Source: Haloferula sp. BvORR071 (lineage in GTDB: Bacteria > Verrucomicrobiota > Verrucomicrobiia > Verrucomicrobiales > Akkermansiaceae). From it: a DNA stretch of 64,000 nt. The position numbers and the translations under genes are program-made. This document shows, piece after piece, positions 1 to 9,153 of the stretch. Within the stretch, counting starts at the first letter, position 1, and each line of letters starts with the position of its first letter. The stretch covers positions 186,001-250,000 of the forward strand of contig NZ_BATP01000003.1 in the NCBI RefSeq assembly GCF_000739615.1, read 5' to 3'. The notes under the pieces were generated by a model that did not search any database, had not been told where the DNA came from, and saw only the letters and a program-made list of their open reading frames with translations.

Positions 1-2157
1 GTGATCCTGAATGAATCCAGCGTCTGGTCCGGCGGTGACTACGATGGCAACAAGTACGATGCCTATAAGAGTTTGCCGGAGATCCGGAAAAAGCTCTTCG
101 CGGGTGAGATCACCGCTGCGCGCGAGGTGCTGGAGGCAAACTTCGGCTGGATCGGCAAGCGCTTCGATCCCTCCCAGTTCGGCAGCTATCAGACCTTGGG
201 GGATCTCTTGTTGAAGTTCCCCGACAGCGCGGAGCCAGCCAGCGGCTACCGGCGCGACTTGAACCTGCTCACCGGCGTCGCCACCACCACCTACACCCGC
301 GGTAGTGTAAAATTCACCCGCGAGCTTGTGGTGCCGAAGAAAGAGGAGGTCATCGCGCTGCATCTCACGGCGGACAAGCCGGGAACTCTCAGCTTCCTCG
401 CCACGCTCGCACGCCCCGCGCAGGTAAAGACCCGCAAGGAGGGTGGACGCTTCGTGATGGAAGGCCAACTCACCTTCGACTGGCCGGGCAAGCAGGGCCT
501 GCGCTACCATGCCCTGCTCGGTGCCAGCAGCAAGGGCGGCAAGATCGCGATCACGGATGAAGGCATTCAAGTCAGCGGTGCCGATGAGGTGACGCTTTAC
601 GTCTCCGCCGGCACTGACATGCGCGAGAAGGACTTCACCGGCCTGATCGCGAAACGCCTGGATGCCGCCTTGGCCGCCGACTACATCGCCATTCGTGATG
701 CCGCGGCGAAGGACCACCAGTCCTACATCGAGCGCTGCCAACTCACGCTTCCCACCACCGCTGCTGCATCACTTCCTACACCGGAGCGGGTGAAGCAGGC
801 GGAGAAGACTCCCGATCCAGCGCTGGATGCGATCTACTTCCAGTTCGGCCGGCACCTGCTGGTCTCCGGCTCGCGCCCGGATTCGCCGCTACCGAATAAT
901 CTGCAAGGCATTTGGTGTGAGGAGATCAAGGCCCCGTGGAATGCCGACTTCCACAGCAACATCAACATCCAGATGAACTACTGGCCGGCGGAGGCGACCA
1001 ATCTCTCCGACTGCCATCTGCCACTCTTCGATCTGATCCGGCGGACCGCAAAGGAGGGCGAGAAGACCGCCAAGGCCTACTACGACGCACCGGGCTGGCT
1101 CTGCTTCCATACCCAGAATCCATGGGGCTACTCCGCGCCCACCAATCTCTCGGCGGGCTCCGGTTCTACCTGTGGCGCTTGGCTCGCCCAGCACATCTGG
1201 CTCCACTACGATTACACCCGCGACGAGGCCTTCCTGCGCGAGAACTACCCGGTCATGCGCGAGGCCTGCCGCTTCTTTCTCGCCACCCTGGTCGAAGAAC
1301 CGAAGAACCACTGGCTTGTCACCAGCCCCTCGAACTCTCCGGAAAACGACTACGTCATCCCCGGTACGCAGAAGGAAGCGAAGGACGCCCACACCTCGCT
1401 TACCTATGGCGCGACCTATGACATGCAGATCGTGCGCGACCTCTTCACGAACACCATCGCCGCCGCCAAGGTGCTCAAGACCGATGCCGATCTGATGGCG
1501 ACGATCGATGCCGCGCGCACCAAGCTTGCTCCCACCCGCGTCAACGCCGAGGGCCGCATCATGGAGTGGATCGAGGGCTACGAGGAAACCGATCCGCATC
1601 ACCGCCATTGTTCACCGCTCTGGGGCTTACATCCCGGCAACCAAATCACCGCCGGCACGCCGGAACTCTTCAAGGGCGCGCGCCTGCTTCTCGAGCGCCG
1701 TGGCGATGCCTCCACCGGATGGTCGATGGCTTGGAAGGCAAACTTCTGGGCCCGCCTCCGCGATGGCGACCGCAGCCGCAAGCTGTTGTCGATGTTGATC
1801 GGCCGCGGCGCGGGCAATCTCTTCTGCCTCCATCCGCCTTTCCAGATCGATGGCAACTTCGGCGGCACCGCGGCGATTGCCGAAATGCTTCTTCAAAGCC
1901 AGCAGTCCGATACACAGGGAAACCCCGTGATCGACCTCCTGCCCGCGCTGCCCACAGCATGGAGCGAGGGCATAGTCAGCGGCCTGAAAGCCCGCGGCGG
2001 CTTCACCATCGACCTCGAATGGAAGGCCGGGAAGCTATCCAACGTCACGATCATCTCGACCCTGGGAGGCACGGCCACCTTGCGAAGCGGCGACCTCTCG
2101 ATTCCGCTGAGCACTACGAAGGGCCAAACCCTTAAGCTCAGTGGAGATCTCAAATGA
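1..2157 (+). CDS. Glycoside hydrolase family 95 alpha-L-fucosidase, 5' end cut by window edge
   Basis: The reading frame is open from base 1, so the N-terminus is missing. The first residues (LNESSVWSGG) match the conserved 'LNEDTLWSGGP' segment that normally lies a few dozen residues into GH95 proteins. The remaining 718 residues contain the family's QGIWCEEIKAPWNADFH block, the NIQMNYWPAEATN block and the QIDGNFGGTAAIAEML block near the C-terminus. Known GH95 enzymes hydrolyse alpha-1,2-linked fucose or galactose from host or algal glycans by inversion. The enzyme is probably exported, but the signal peptide would lie outside the window. Loss of the first part comes from the window edge, not from gene decay. 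The family call is firm; the exact substrate is not shown. Confidence 0.93.
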   Translation: MILNESSVWSGGDYDGNKYDAYKSLPEIRKKLFAGEITAAREVLEANFGWIGKRFDPSQFGSYQTLGDLLLKFPDSAEPASGYRRDLNLLTGVATTTYTRGSVKFTRELVVPKKEEVIALHLTADKPGTLSFLATLARPAQVKTRKEGGRFVMEGQLTFDWPGKQGLRYHALLGASSKGGKIAITDEGIQVSGADEVTLYVSAGTDMREKDFTGLIAKRLDAALAADYIAIRDAAAKDHQSYIERCQLTLPTTAAASLPTPERVKQAEKTPDPALDAIYFQFGRHLLVSGSRPDSPLPNNLQGIWCEEIKAPWNADFHSNINIQMNYWPAEATNLSDCHLPLFDLIRRTAKEGEKTAKAYYDAPGWLCFHTQNPWGYSAPTNLSAGSGSTCGAWLAQHIWLHYDYTRDEAFLRENYPVMREACRFFLATLVEEPKNHWLVTSPSNSPENDYVIPGTQKEAKDAHTSLTYGATYDMQIVRDLFTNTIAAAKVLKTDADLMATIDAARTKLAPTRVNAEGRIMEWIEGYEETDPHHRHCSPLWGLHPGNQITAGTPELFKGARLLLERRGDASTGWSMAWKANFWARLRDGDRSRKLLSMLIGRGAGNLFCLHPPFQIDGNFGGTAAIAEMLLQSQQSDTQGNPVIDLLPALPTAWSEGIVSGLKARGGFTIDLEWKAGKLSNVTIISTLGGTATLRSGDLSIPLSTTKGQTLKLSGDLK

Positions 2158-2240
2158 GAACGGCCCAAACTCAGGCCTGATTTGAATCAGCAAAGTGCTA
2201 ATCCGACCCCCCCCGATTCCTGAACCAAACGGATTCAAGA

Positions 2241-2315
2241 TGGTGCGCGCTGCAGGGTTCGAACCTGCGACCCCATCCGTGTGAAGGATGTGCTCTACCA
2301 CTGAGCTAAGCGCGC
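2241..2315 (-). tRNA. tRNA-Val (anticodon CAC), CCA encoded
   Basis: Read on the minus strand, this 75-nt segment folds into a full cloverleaf. It has a 7-bp acceptor stem (GCGCGCU/AGCGCGC), a D arm (GCUC-AGUGGUA-GAGC) and an anticodon stem CAUCC/GGAUG closing the loop UUCACAC. The T arm is GCAGG-UUCGAAC-CCUGC, followed by discriminator A and a genomically encoded CCA. Loop positions 34-36 are CAC, which reads the GUG valine codon. It lies between the fucosidase gene and rsmH on the opposite strand, with its own promoter presumably in 2316-2420. Confidence 0.96.
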
Positions 2316-2426
2316 TTTTTGGGGTGCCTTGCGGCGGGGCCGAGGTTTTGGGGAATCAGCGAGGAGATGGCAAGCATTTTGGTTCAGGATTGCGGAATTG
2401 AATCGGACCGCGCATAGGCTCCCGCC

Positions 2427-3461
2427 ATGGACGACCAGCCGCCACGGCCCCCGCGGAGAAAGCGCTACGCCGGGAAGAATCCCCGGCGCTTTGAGGACAA
2501 ATACAAGGAGCATGACCCAAGCCGCCACGCGGAGACGGTCTCGAAGGTGCTGGCTTCCGGAAAAACCCCGGCCGGGATGCATGTGCCGATCATGATGGAG
2601 GAATGCCTCGGGGCTCTCCAACTGGCTCCGGGTCAACAAGGCGTGGACGCCACCCTGGGCTACGGCGGCCACGCACGGGAGATCCTGGCAGGGATCTCGC
2701 CCGGTGGCTTTCTGATCGGCCTGGATGTCGATCCAATCGAGCAACCCAAGACCGGTAAACGGCTCAAGGCGGCCGGATTCGGTGCGGAATGCTTCTTGGC
2801 GCGGCATTCGAATTACGCGGGCATCCGCAAGGTGCTGGATGCCCAAGAGATTGAGGCCGTGGACTTCGTGTTTGCCGATCTCGGCTGCTCGTCGATGCAA
2901 TTTGACGATCCTTCCCGCGGCTTCAGCTTCAAGACCGAGGGCCCGCTGGACATGCGCATGAATCCCGAGCGCGGAGTGTCCGCCGCCGATTGGCTTGCGA
3001 AGGTGAGCCCATTGAAACTGGCCACTGCGCTCGGCGAAAATTCGGATGAGCCACGGGCTGAGGAAATCGCCGAGGCCCTCGCGGGTGCATCCCTACGGCG
3101 GACTTCCGATCTGGTGCGGCTAGTAGAGCGAATTCCCGCGGTTGCGAGACTGGATGAGGAGCTCCGGGAGTTGACCCTGCGCCGGGTTTTCCAAGCGATC
3201 CGGATTGCCGTGAACGAGGAATTCTCAGCCCTCGATGCCTTCCTGCGAGTTCTGCCCGCCTGCCTCAAGCCGGGTGGCCGGGCGGTGATCCTGACCTTCC
3301 ACTCCGGCGAGGACCGGAGGGTAAAAAAATCCTTCCAGTTCGGCGAGAAGGATGGGGTCTACGCCAGCGTCAGTGACGGCGTGATCGTGGCTTCCGCCGA
3401 AGAGCGCCGGAATAATCCACGGAGCTCTCCGGCCAAATTGCGCTGGGCGGTGAAGGCCTGA
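2427..3461 (+). CDS. rsmH: 16S rRNA (cytosine-1402-N4)-methyltransferase RsmH (MraW)
   Basis: RsmH uses S-adenosylmethionine to methylate N4 of C1402 in the ribosomal P site. After a basic N-terminal extension of about 50 residues come HVPIM (52-56), the SAM-binding DATLGYGGH (74-82), a GPLDMRMN block, and a C-terminal segment with ILTFHSGEDRRVK that corresponds to the usual 'TFHSLEDR' motif. The total of 344 residues is slightly longer than the typical 300-320 because of the extension. The start at 2427 is the first ATG giving this frame; a start inside the extension is possible. In many bacteria this gene opens the division/cell-wall (dcw) cluster with ftsL and ftsI. Here it is followed by an unrelated DUF2891 gene. 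Confidence 0.95.
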   Translation: MDDQPPRPPRRKRYAGKNPRRFEDKYKEHDPSRHAETVSKVLASGKTPAGMHVPIMMEECLGALQLAPGQQGVDATLGYGGHAREILAGISPGGFLIGLDVDPIEQPKTGKRLKAAGFGAECFLARHSNYAGIRKVLDAQEIEAVDFVFADLGCSSMQFDDPSRGFSFKTEGPLDMRMNPERGVSAADWLAKVSPLKLATALGENSDEPRAEEIAEALAGASLRRTSDLVRLVERIPAVARLDEELRELTLRRVFQAIRIAVNEEFSALDAFLRVLPACLKPGGRAVILTFHSGEDRRVKKSFQFGEKDGVYASVSDGVIVASAEERRNNPRSSPAKLRWAVKA

Positions 3462-3519
3462 GCGCGGGATTTCCGGATATCTGCTCGCCGCTGGCGCGCC
3501 GTCCGCTATCCCTGCGCTC

Positions 3520-4611
3520 ATGTTGCGCATCTTTGCGATTATCCCGGTTCTCGCCACGCTTGCCCTTTCCCCTTTGAGCGCACAGGAGAATGCCATGACC
3601 AAGGAGCAGGCGGCGGGCTTTGTGAAACTGGCCTTGGCGGGTCTCGACCGCGAGTATCCGAACAAGACCAGCCACGTCACGATCGGAGCGGAGGATCTCA
3701 AGACCCCGCGGCAGATGCATCCGGTGTTTTATGGTCACTTCGACTGGCATTCCTCGGTCCACGGCCACTGGACCTTGGTGCGCCTGCTGAAGCTGTTTCC
3801 GGACGCCCCTTTTGCCCCTGAGGTCCGGGAAGTCCTGAACGGGCGCTTCACCAAGCAGGCTCTGGAGGGGGAGGCCGCCTACTTCCGGAGCAAGGAGAAC
3901 AAGAGCTTCGAGCGGATGTATGGCTGGGCCTGGGCGCTGCGTTTGGCGGTCGAGCTGCGGACATGGGATGATCCCGATGCAAAGCGCTGGGCGGCAGACT
4001 ATGCGGTGCTGGAGCAGGAGATCAGCGGCCTCGCCAAGGATTATTTGCCCAAGCTCGACTGGCCGATTCGCTGCGGGTTTCACCCCGAGTCGGCATTTGC
4101 TCTGGCGCAGATGCTCGACTATGCCGAGGCGACCGGAGACGGGGCTTTCAAGAGGCTTTTGGAGGCCAAGGCGAGGGCCTTTTATGGCCGCGACCGGGCC
4201 TATCCGGCCGCCTACGAGCCCTCCGGAAACGACTTTTTCTCGCCGGGCCTGAATGTGGCCGACCTGATGCGGCGGGTCCTGTCTCCGGAAGAATTTGCCC
4301 AGTGGCTGGCCGATTACCTCCCCGGACTGGCCAAGGGCGAGGCGGGGAATTTGCTGACTCCGGTCACCGTCAGCGATCCCACGGACGGGCACCTGATTCA
4401 TCTCGCCGGACTGAACCTCAGCCGGGGATGGACCATGCGAGGGATTGCTTCCGCGCTACCGGAGGCAGATCCGCGCAAGAAAGTGCTTCTGGATGCTGCA
4501 GCCAAGCATTCGGAGGCCGGGCTGTCCATGGTGACGACCGGGCACTACGAGGGCGAGCACTGGCTCGGTTCCTTTGCGACCTATTTGGTCAGCGGGGTAG
4601 GGATCAAGTAG
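3520..4611 (+). CDS. Secreted DUF2891 family protein
   Basis: The 363-residue product begins with a hydrophobic signal peptide (about residues 1-21, ending SAQ) and carries the DUF2891 signature HPVFYGHFDWHSSVHGHW near residues 67-84. Histidine- and tryptophan-rich blocks follow (WAWALRLAVEL, GFHPESAFALAQMLDYA). The family fold resembles alpha/alpha-barrel sugar-processing proteins, but its reaction is unknown to me. The protein is probably periplasmic. It follows rsmH after 58 nt on the same strand and is followed 18 nt later by the TrhO-RluA fusion, so co-transcription is possible but no functional link is obvious. Confidence 0.85.
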   Translation: MLRIFAIIPVLATLALSPLSAQENAMTKEQAAGFVKLALAGLDREYPNKTSHVTIGAEDLKTPRQMHPVFYGHFDWHSSVHGHWTLVRLLKLFPDAPFAPEVREVLNGRFTKQALEGEAAYFRSKENKSFERMYGWAWALRLAVELRTWDDPDAKRWAADYAVLEQEISGLAKDYLPKLDWPIRCGFHPESAFALAQMLDYAEATGDGAFKRLLEAKARAFYGRDRAYPAAYEPSGNDFFSPGLNVADLMRRVLSPEEFAQWLADYLPGLAKGEAGNLLTPVTVSDPTDGHLIHLAGLNLSRGWTMRGIASALPEADPRKKVLLDAAAKHSEAGLSMVTTGHYEGEHWLGSFATYLVSGVGIK

Positions 4612-4629
4612 TTAGAGTTTCGCGGTTGA

Positions 4630-6492
4630 ATGCCTGTGGTTCAAAGGCTACGGGACGCGCGCCACCTGATCCGAGATTCTCTTCCTGTGCCTGCCATTAC
4701 CAATATTGCCGCCTATCGCTTCGCCCGCATGGAGGGGCTGAAGGAGCTGCGCGGGGACCTCATTGATTTCTGCAAGGCTCGCGCCTTGAAGGGGACGATC
4801 CTGCTGGCACCTGAGGGGATTAATCTCTTTGTGGCGGGTGACGGCGCGGCAGTGGAGGAGCTGTTAGAGAAACTGCGGTCCTTGCCGGGGCTGGCGGACC
4901 TCATGCCGAAGTATAGCGAGAGCGATGCGCAGCCCTTCTCGCGGATGCTGGTGCGCCTGAAGAAAGAGATCATCGCCTTCGGCGTGGAGGGAATCGATCC
5001 CGCGACTTACACGTCGCCACGGTTGGAAGCGCGCACGCTCAAGCAGTGGCTGGACGAGGGCAAGCCGGTGATCCTTTACGACACGCGGAATGACTACGAG
5101 GTGAAGCTCGGCACCTTCCGCAACGCAATCACTGCCGGGATCGATCACTTCCGGCATTTCCCGGAGGCGGTTGCCAAGCTGCCGGCGGAGATCCGGGATG
5201 CGCCGGTGGTGACCTTCTGCACCGGCGGCATCCGCTGCGAGAAGGCCGCGCCCTTCATGGAACGGGCAGGTTTCCGCGAGGTCTATCAGCTTGAGGGCGG
5301 GATCCTGAAGTATTTCGAGGAAGTGGGCGGCGACCACTACGATGGCGAGTGCTTCGTCTTCGATCAACGTGTGGGCGTGGACCCAGCACTGCAGGAGACG
5401 GGCTCGGCGGTGTGTTTCACTTGCCAGGCTCCGCTGACGCAGGAGGAGCAGGAGGACACTCGCTACGTGGCGCATGTCTCCTGTCCGCATTGTTACCGCA
5501 GTGCCCCTGATCAGATGGTGGAGCGAATCGCGGCGCGGCATGCAGCCCTGCAGGCGATCACGCATCCGCTCCCTGGCAGCCAGCCCTACGAGAACCGCCG
5601 TCCTCTGCGGATTCCGGGTGAGCATGATGGCAAGACTATCCTTGATGCGCTCGAGGCCATCTTCGCCTATGCGCCGCAAGGAGAATGGCGGGGTCGTATC
5701 GATGCGGGTCATGTGATTGATCCGCGCGGTGTGCCCGCGAGTCCCGAGCGGATCGTGAGGGCAGGGGAAGAGTGGATGCGCCTGATCCCGGGCAATGTCG
5801 AGCCGGAGGTGAATGCCGGGATCCGGGTAATGCATGAAGACGAAGCGATCGTGGTGATCGACAAGCCGGCACCGCTACCGATGCACCCCTGTGGAAGATT
5901 CAACCGCAACACGCTGGTGCGCTTTGTTCACGAGGCATGGCATCCGGAAAAACCGCGACCCGCACATCGCCTGGACGCGAACACCACCGGTGTATTGGTC
6001 TTCGCCCGCACACGACACTTCGCCAAGCTGCTGAACCCGCAGTTCGCGCGTGGCGAGGTGGAGAAGCTTTACCTGGCGCGGGTGCACGGGCATCCGGCGG
6101 AAGATCAGTTCATCGTGGATGCATCGATCTCGGAAGAGTCCGTCTATCTCGGGGCGCGTGAAATTGAGGAAGAGGGAGGCTTGGAGTCGAAGACGGAATT
6201 CCGGGTGCTGCGGCGAGACGCGGATGGGACGGCGTTGTTAGAAGTGCGTCCTCTCACAGGACGGACCAATCAGATCCGGATTCACCTGTGGCACGCGGGT
6301 TTCCCGATCGTGGGAGATCCGGTGTATCTGCGCGAGGGTAAGCGTGGAGAGATGCAGACCTCGGCGGTCGGGGATCCGGCCGTGTGTCTGCATGCTTGGA
6401 GGATTTGGTTCCAGCATCCTTCAACGGGAGAAAGGGCTAGCTTTGAGGCTCAGGCTCCGGAGTGGGCGGCGCTTGGTATAGAGAATAGTTGA
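4630..6492 (+). CDS. Fusion of tRNA uridine-34 hydroxylase (TrhO/YceA, rhodanese) and RluA-type pseudouridine synthase
   Basis: Two RNA-modification enzymes are joined in one 620-residue frame. Residues about 20-290 match TrhO: an N-terminal acylphosphatase-like part, a rhodanese domain with active-site CTGGIRCEKA (Cys197), and the C-terminal cysteine cluster CFTC...CPHC typical of TrhO. TrhO hydroxylates wobble uridine 34 of some tRNAs. Residues about 310-615 match RluA-family pseudouridine synthases, with the catalytic motif HRLDANTTG (Asp449) and the later RTNQIRIHLWHAGFPIVGDP block. The ATG at 4630 gives about 19 residues before the conserved start. A GTG at 4687 (reading PAITNIAAYRF) is an equally good start; no strong ribosome binding site decides. 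Which RNA site the synthase half modifies is unknown. Confidence 0.92.
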   Translation: MPVVQRLRDARHLIRDSLPVPAITNIAAYRFARMEGLKELRGDLIDFCKARALKGTILLAPEGINLFVAGDGAAVEELLEKLRSLPGLADLMPKYSESDAQPFSRMLVRLKKEIIAFGVEGIDPATYTSPRLEARTLKQWLDEGKPVILYDTRNDYEVKLGTFRNAITAGIDHFRHFPEAVAKLPAEIRDAPVVTFCTGGIRCEKAAPFMERAGFREVYQLEGGILKYFEEVGGDHYDGECFVFDQRVGVDPALQETGSAVCFTCQAPLTQEEQEDTRYVAHVSCPHCYRSAPDQMVERIAARHAALQAITHPLPGSQPYENRRPLRIPGEHDGKTILDALEAIFAYAPQGEWRGRIDAGHVIDPRGVPASPERIVRAGEEWMRLIPGNVEPEVNAGIRVMHEDEAIVVIDKPAPLPMHPCGRFNRNTLVRFVHEAWHPEKPRPAHRLDANTTGVLVFARTRHFAKLLNPQFARGEVEKLYLARVHGHPAEDQFIVDASISEESVYLGAREIEEEGGLESKTEFRVLRRDADGTALLEVRPLTGRTNQIRIHLWHAGFPIVGDPVYLREGKRGEMQTSAVGDPAVCLHAWRIWFQHPSTGERASFEAQAPEWAALGIENS

Positions 6493-6526
6493 CCCGATGG
6501 AATTTAAATGCTGGATTTCCAGCACT

Positions 6527-6955
6527 ATGAAGCTTGGTATTGTTTTTGGATCAAGGTCTTTGCTGTCGCTGCCTCTAGTCGGAGCTTGTGCGGGTTTGAG
6601 CGCCTGCGACTACCTGATCGGCCGTCAGTTCAGCCAGCCCGTGATCGCAACCCATGACGGTGGCGTTGTGCTCGGAGATGTGCCTGCGGGGCTTGCTGCG
6701 ATCCCGCCCAAAGATCTGCGCTTCGATGTTACGGAGCATGGAAGCGAGGTTCGCATTACCGTTTCGTCGGAACGCTGGGAGATCATCGGATGCGGTGTTG
6801 GGTCGCTTGGAGACGGGAGCTTTGTGATCAATTCAGTCGGTGGCGTGAGGAATCCCTCTGGAGGCCACAAGGTGATCAAGGAAGAGAAGGCTGCTGGAAC
6901 CAAGACCAAGGTCTTCTATGACGATAAGCTGGGGGTTAGGCACCGGGTGTATTGA
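6527..6955 (+). CDS. Hypothetical lipoprotein
   Basis: From the ATG at 6527 the protein has a basic start (MKLG), a hydrophobic stretch and a lipobox-like LSAC, so it should be a lipid-anchored exported protein of about 142 residues. The frame is open further upstream to 6497, but that start would bury the signal sequence. The mature part is a small beta-rich protein with no family I recognise. It lies 34 nt after the TrhO-RluA gene and is convergent with the HAD gene on the other strand. Confidence 0.6.
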   Translation: MKLGIVFGSRSLLSLPLVGACAGLSACDYLIGRQFSQPVIATHDGGVVLGDVPAGLAAIPPKDLRFDVTEHGSEVRITVSSERWEIIGCGVGSLGDGSFVINSVGGVRNPSGGHKVIKEEKAAGTKTKVFYDDKLGVRHRVY

Positions 6956-6992
6956 GTGGCGGACCCTGAACCACACGCTCCCTCCGCTACTT

Positions 6993-7664
6993 TCAAAGTT
7001 GCGCTACTCCTGCAATGATCTCGCGGAGATCGTTCAGGAGCCAGTTGGCTCCGGAGTCGGCTAGATTGCGGCCGTGCAACCGCAGCATCTGTGGATCGCC
7101 AGCGAGGAGGGCAGTGCGGAAACCCACGCTTCGTGCAGGGTCGATATCCTTTAGCACGTCATTGCCCACGTAGAGAGTTTCGGCGGCGGAGATGCCGCGG
7201 CGGGCCAAAGTATCCCGCGCGGTTTCAAAGACAAAAAGGTCCGGTTTCGCGCGCCTCAGTAGATAGGAGAACTGGCAAAGATCGGGATCGATTCCCAAAC
7301 CCATGATGCTTGCTCCCAAGCATTCCTCCAAGATCGGGACGGTATAGAACTGCGCGTTGGATACCAACCCAAGCTGCATGCCTGCGGAAGACAGCGCCTG
7401 CAGCGTTTCCGTGGCGCCGGGCATCGCGGACACAGGATTGAAGGCGTGCTCTTGCTCCAGGGCGAGAGCTTCGATCTCCACGGGTTCCAACTTAGGATGT
7501 AGCTCCGAATAGACCTCACGAATATCCACTTCCGGAAAGGAATAGGGCGAGGCGGCGTGGGCCCGGGCGATGGCTTGCCTGAGCTGCGGATCGGGGTGGC
7601 TGCCGCCCGCATGCGAGACCAGAAGAGTCCCGTAGATATCGAAAAGCACGGCGCGAATGGCCAC
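6993..7664 (-). CDS. HAD-superfamily hydrolase (DxY type), candidate phosphatase of a solute operon
   Basis: The 223-residue protein has the four HAD motifs: I LFDIYGTLL (nucleophile Asp8), II LVSNAQ, III RAKPD, IV YVGNDVLKDID, with a small alpha-helical cap between I and II. Position 10, usually the general acid Asp, is Tyr; haloacid dehalogenases and some other HAD groups share this change. It starts with GTG, 6 nt after the stop of the GT4 gene, and is the last gene of the gpgS operon. In mannosylglucosylglycerate synthesis a phosphatase acts last, so this is a natural candidate. The DxY motif is a caution against assuming phosphatase activity. Confidence 0.8.
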   Translation of the reverse strand: MAIRAVLFDIYGTLLVSHAGGSHPDPQLRQAIARAHAASPYSFPEVDIREVYSELHPKLEPVEIEALALEQEHAFNPVSAMPGATETLQALSSAGMQLGLVSNAQFYTVPILEECLGASIMGLGIDPDLCQFSYLLRRAKPDLFVFETARDTLARRGISAAETLYVGNDVLKDIDPARSVGFRTALLAGDPQMLRLHGRNLADSGANWLLNDLREIIAGVAQL

Positions 7665-7670
7665 GTCAGA

Positions 7671-9140
7671 TCAGGTGCAAAGGAAGTGGAAGGAGCCGGG
7701 CTTGAGAAAGCGGTTCAGCACCTTGTGCTTGGGCACGTATTCCGGCGCTGCGGGTGAAGCTTCGAAGACAGCCTGGTAGAGCTGCTGGAGGCGGGCACCA
7801 TAGGCCTCCGTGGTATAGGCCGCCAAGTCCTGGGGCTTTGCAGTGGGAGTGGTCTGCTTGAGCGTGCGCCGCAGCCATGCCTTGAGCGGCTGTGTCTCCG
7901 CTCGGATCTCGACCAACACGTTGTCTTCATCTTCACCGGCAAGGATGCGGTGGATGACCTGCCGCTGGAGATCTTCGGGAAGATTGCCGAAGTCGAGGTG
8001 GCCCCTGTGAAGCATGGCCGCGAAGGAACGCTCCAAGTGTTCGTTCGACATGGCTTGGCCATAGGCTTCCAGCGTCATCCGCAGGCTGCGCACGAGGCGC
8101 TGGCGGAGCGTTTCCATACCCACCCATGAAGCCGGAACCAGCAATCGATCGTAAAGCCTGCCGGGGACGATGCCGGCTTCCGAGAAGTCATTGGTCACGG
8201 CGGGCAGATTGCGGCCGAGCAGTGGCTTGCCGACGATGATGGGTTCCAGGAAGCCCAGACCAAATCCCTCTGACACCGAGGTGGTGATGGCATGCGTCGA
8301 GTGCCGCAACCAACTGGCGTAGGATCGCGGTGCCTTTGGTGAAGGCGAAAGGCGTCCCACCACGTCCAGCATGACCGGCAGTTGGGTATCCTCCGCGAAG
8401 GCCATCCACTCTTCATGTACCGCCTGCCAGCGCACATTGTCCGGCCCGAGTGTCACCGCGTAACGGGTGCCCTTCGGCGAAAGAGCCGCGAGCAGGAAGA
8501 GCTCACCGAGGTTTTTGCGACGGATGCCGCGCACCGGGTAGATTACCAGCGGTGATTCGGGCACCTTCTCCAGAGGCTTCACGGAAGCCGGTGCGGTAAT
8601 CGCATTCGGAAGCAAAGCTGCCCGGGCGGCGGGCAGGCCTGCCGCTATCAGGTAACCGCGGTCACGCGAATTGAGGAAGGCCTGGCGAATGCGGGGCGAG
8701 TGTGGGTAGAGCGTTTCCGCACCGGCGATCACTTCGTAGTTCTGGGAGCGACCGTCTTCAGCAAAGTCGTGGATCTGCAGGATCATCGGGTCGCCTGCCT
8801 CTGCCAGGATTGCCACGGCATCAGCCATCGCCCGGTTGCGGCCGAGCGAATGATTGTGGACGTGCCAGACCACCGGACCGGGCCCGAGCGTGGCGGAGAC
8901 GGCAGCGCGCATGGCCTGCACCAATTGGAGCGCACTGGGGCCGCCGGGCTCGGTGCCATAGCCGAGTCCTCCCACGACCTGCACCGGCAGCTTCGCGCCG
9001 CTCTCATCCGCATCGCCGCTGAGGATCACATGCGGGATGCCGGCCTCGGTCAGGCAGCGGGAAGCTGTATGAATCACCCGCGTGACGCCACCGCGGTGGA
9101 GGTGGTAGTGGACAATGGCGACAGAATAGGGCGCGGTCAT
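7671..9140 (-). CDS. GT4-family glycosyltransferase, candidate second transferase of a glucosylglycerate-type pathway
   Basis: The 489-residue protein opens with a Rossmann strand and glycine-rich loop (VAIVHYHLHRGGVTRVI), has a second Rossmann half, and carries the GT4 EX7E signature in SVSEGFGLGFLE. Such retaining enzymes use nucleotide sugars in the cytoplasm. It sits between a GNAT gene (13 nt upstream) and the HAD gene (6 nt downstream), in the same operon as gpgS. MggA, which adds mannose to glucosyl-3-phosphoglycerate in mannosylglucosylglycerate synthesis, is a GT4 enzyme. That role is an inference from context; donor and acceptor cannot be read from the sequence. Confidence 0.85.
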   Translation of the reverse strand: MTAPYSVAIVHYHLHRGGVTRVIHTASRCLTEAGIPHVILSGDADESGAKLPVQVVGGLGYGTEPGGPSALQLVQAMRAAVSATLGPGPVVWHVHNHSLGRNRAMADAVAILAEAGDPMILQIHDFAEDGRSQNYEVIAGAETLYPHSPRIRQAFLNSRDRGYLIAAGLPAARAALLPNAITAPASVKPLEKVPESPLVIYPVRGIRRKNLGELFLLAALSPKGTRYAVTLGPDNVRWQAVHEEWMAFAEDTQLPVMLDVVGRLSPSPKAPRSYASWLRHSTHAITTSVSEGFGLGFLEPIIVGKPLLGRNLPAVTNDFSEAGIVPGRLYDRLLVPASWVGMETLRQRLVRSLRMTLEAYGQAMSNEHLERSFAAMLHRGHLDFGNLPEDLQRQVIHRILAGEDEDNVLVEIRAETQPLKAWLRRTLKQTTPTAKPQDLAAYTTEAYGARLQQLYQAVFEASPAAPEYVPKHKVLNRFLKPGSFHFLCT

Positions 9141-9153
9141 GGGGACGAAGGAG

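Noticed and set aside
889-1608. Long open frame on the minus strand inside the fucosidase gene
   Set aside because: It is a shadow of the real gene; it has low-complexity Gly/Val/Arg content and no family motif.
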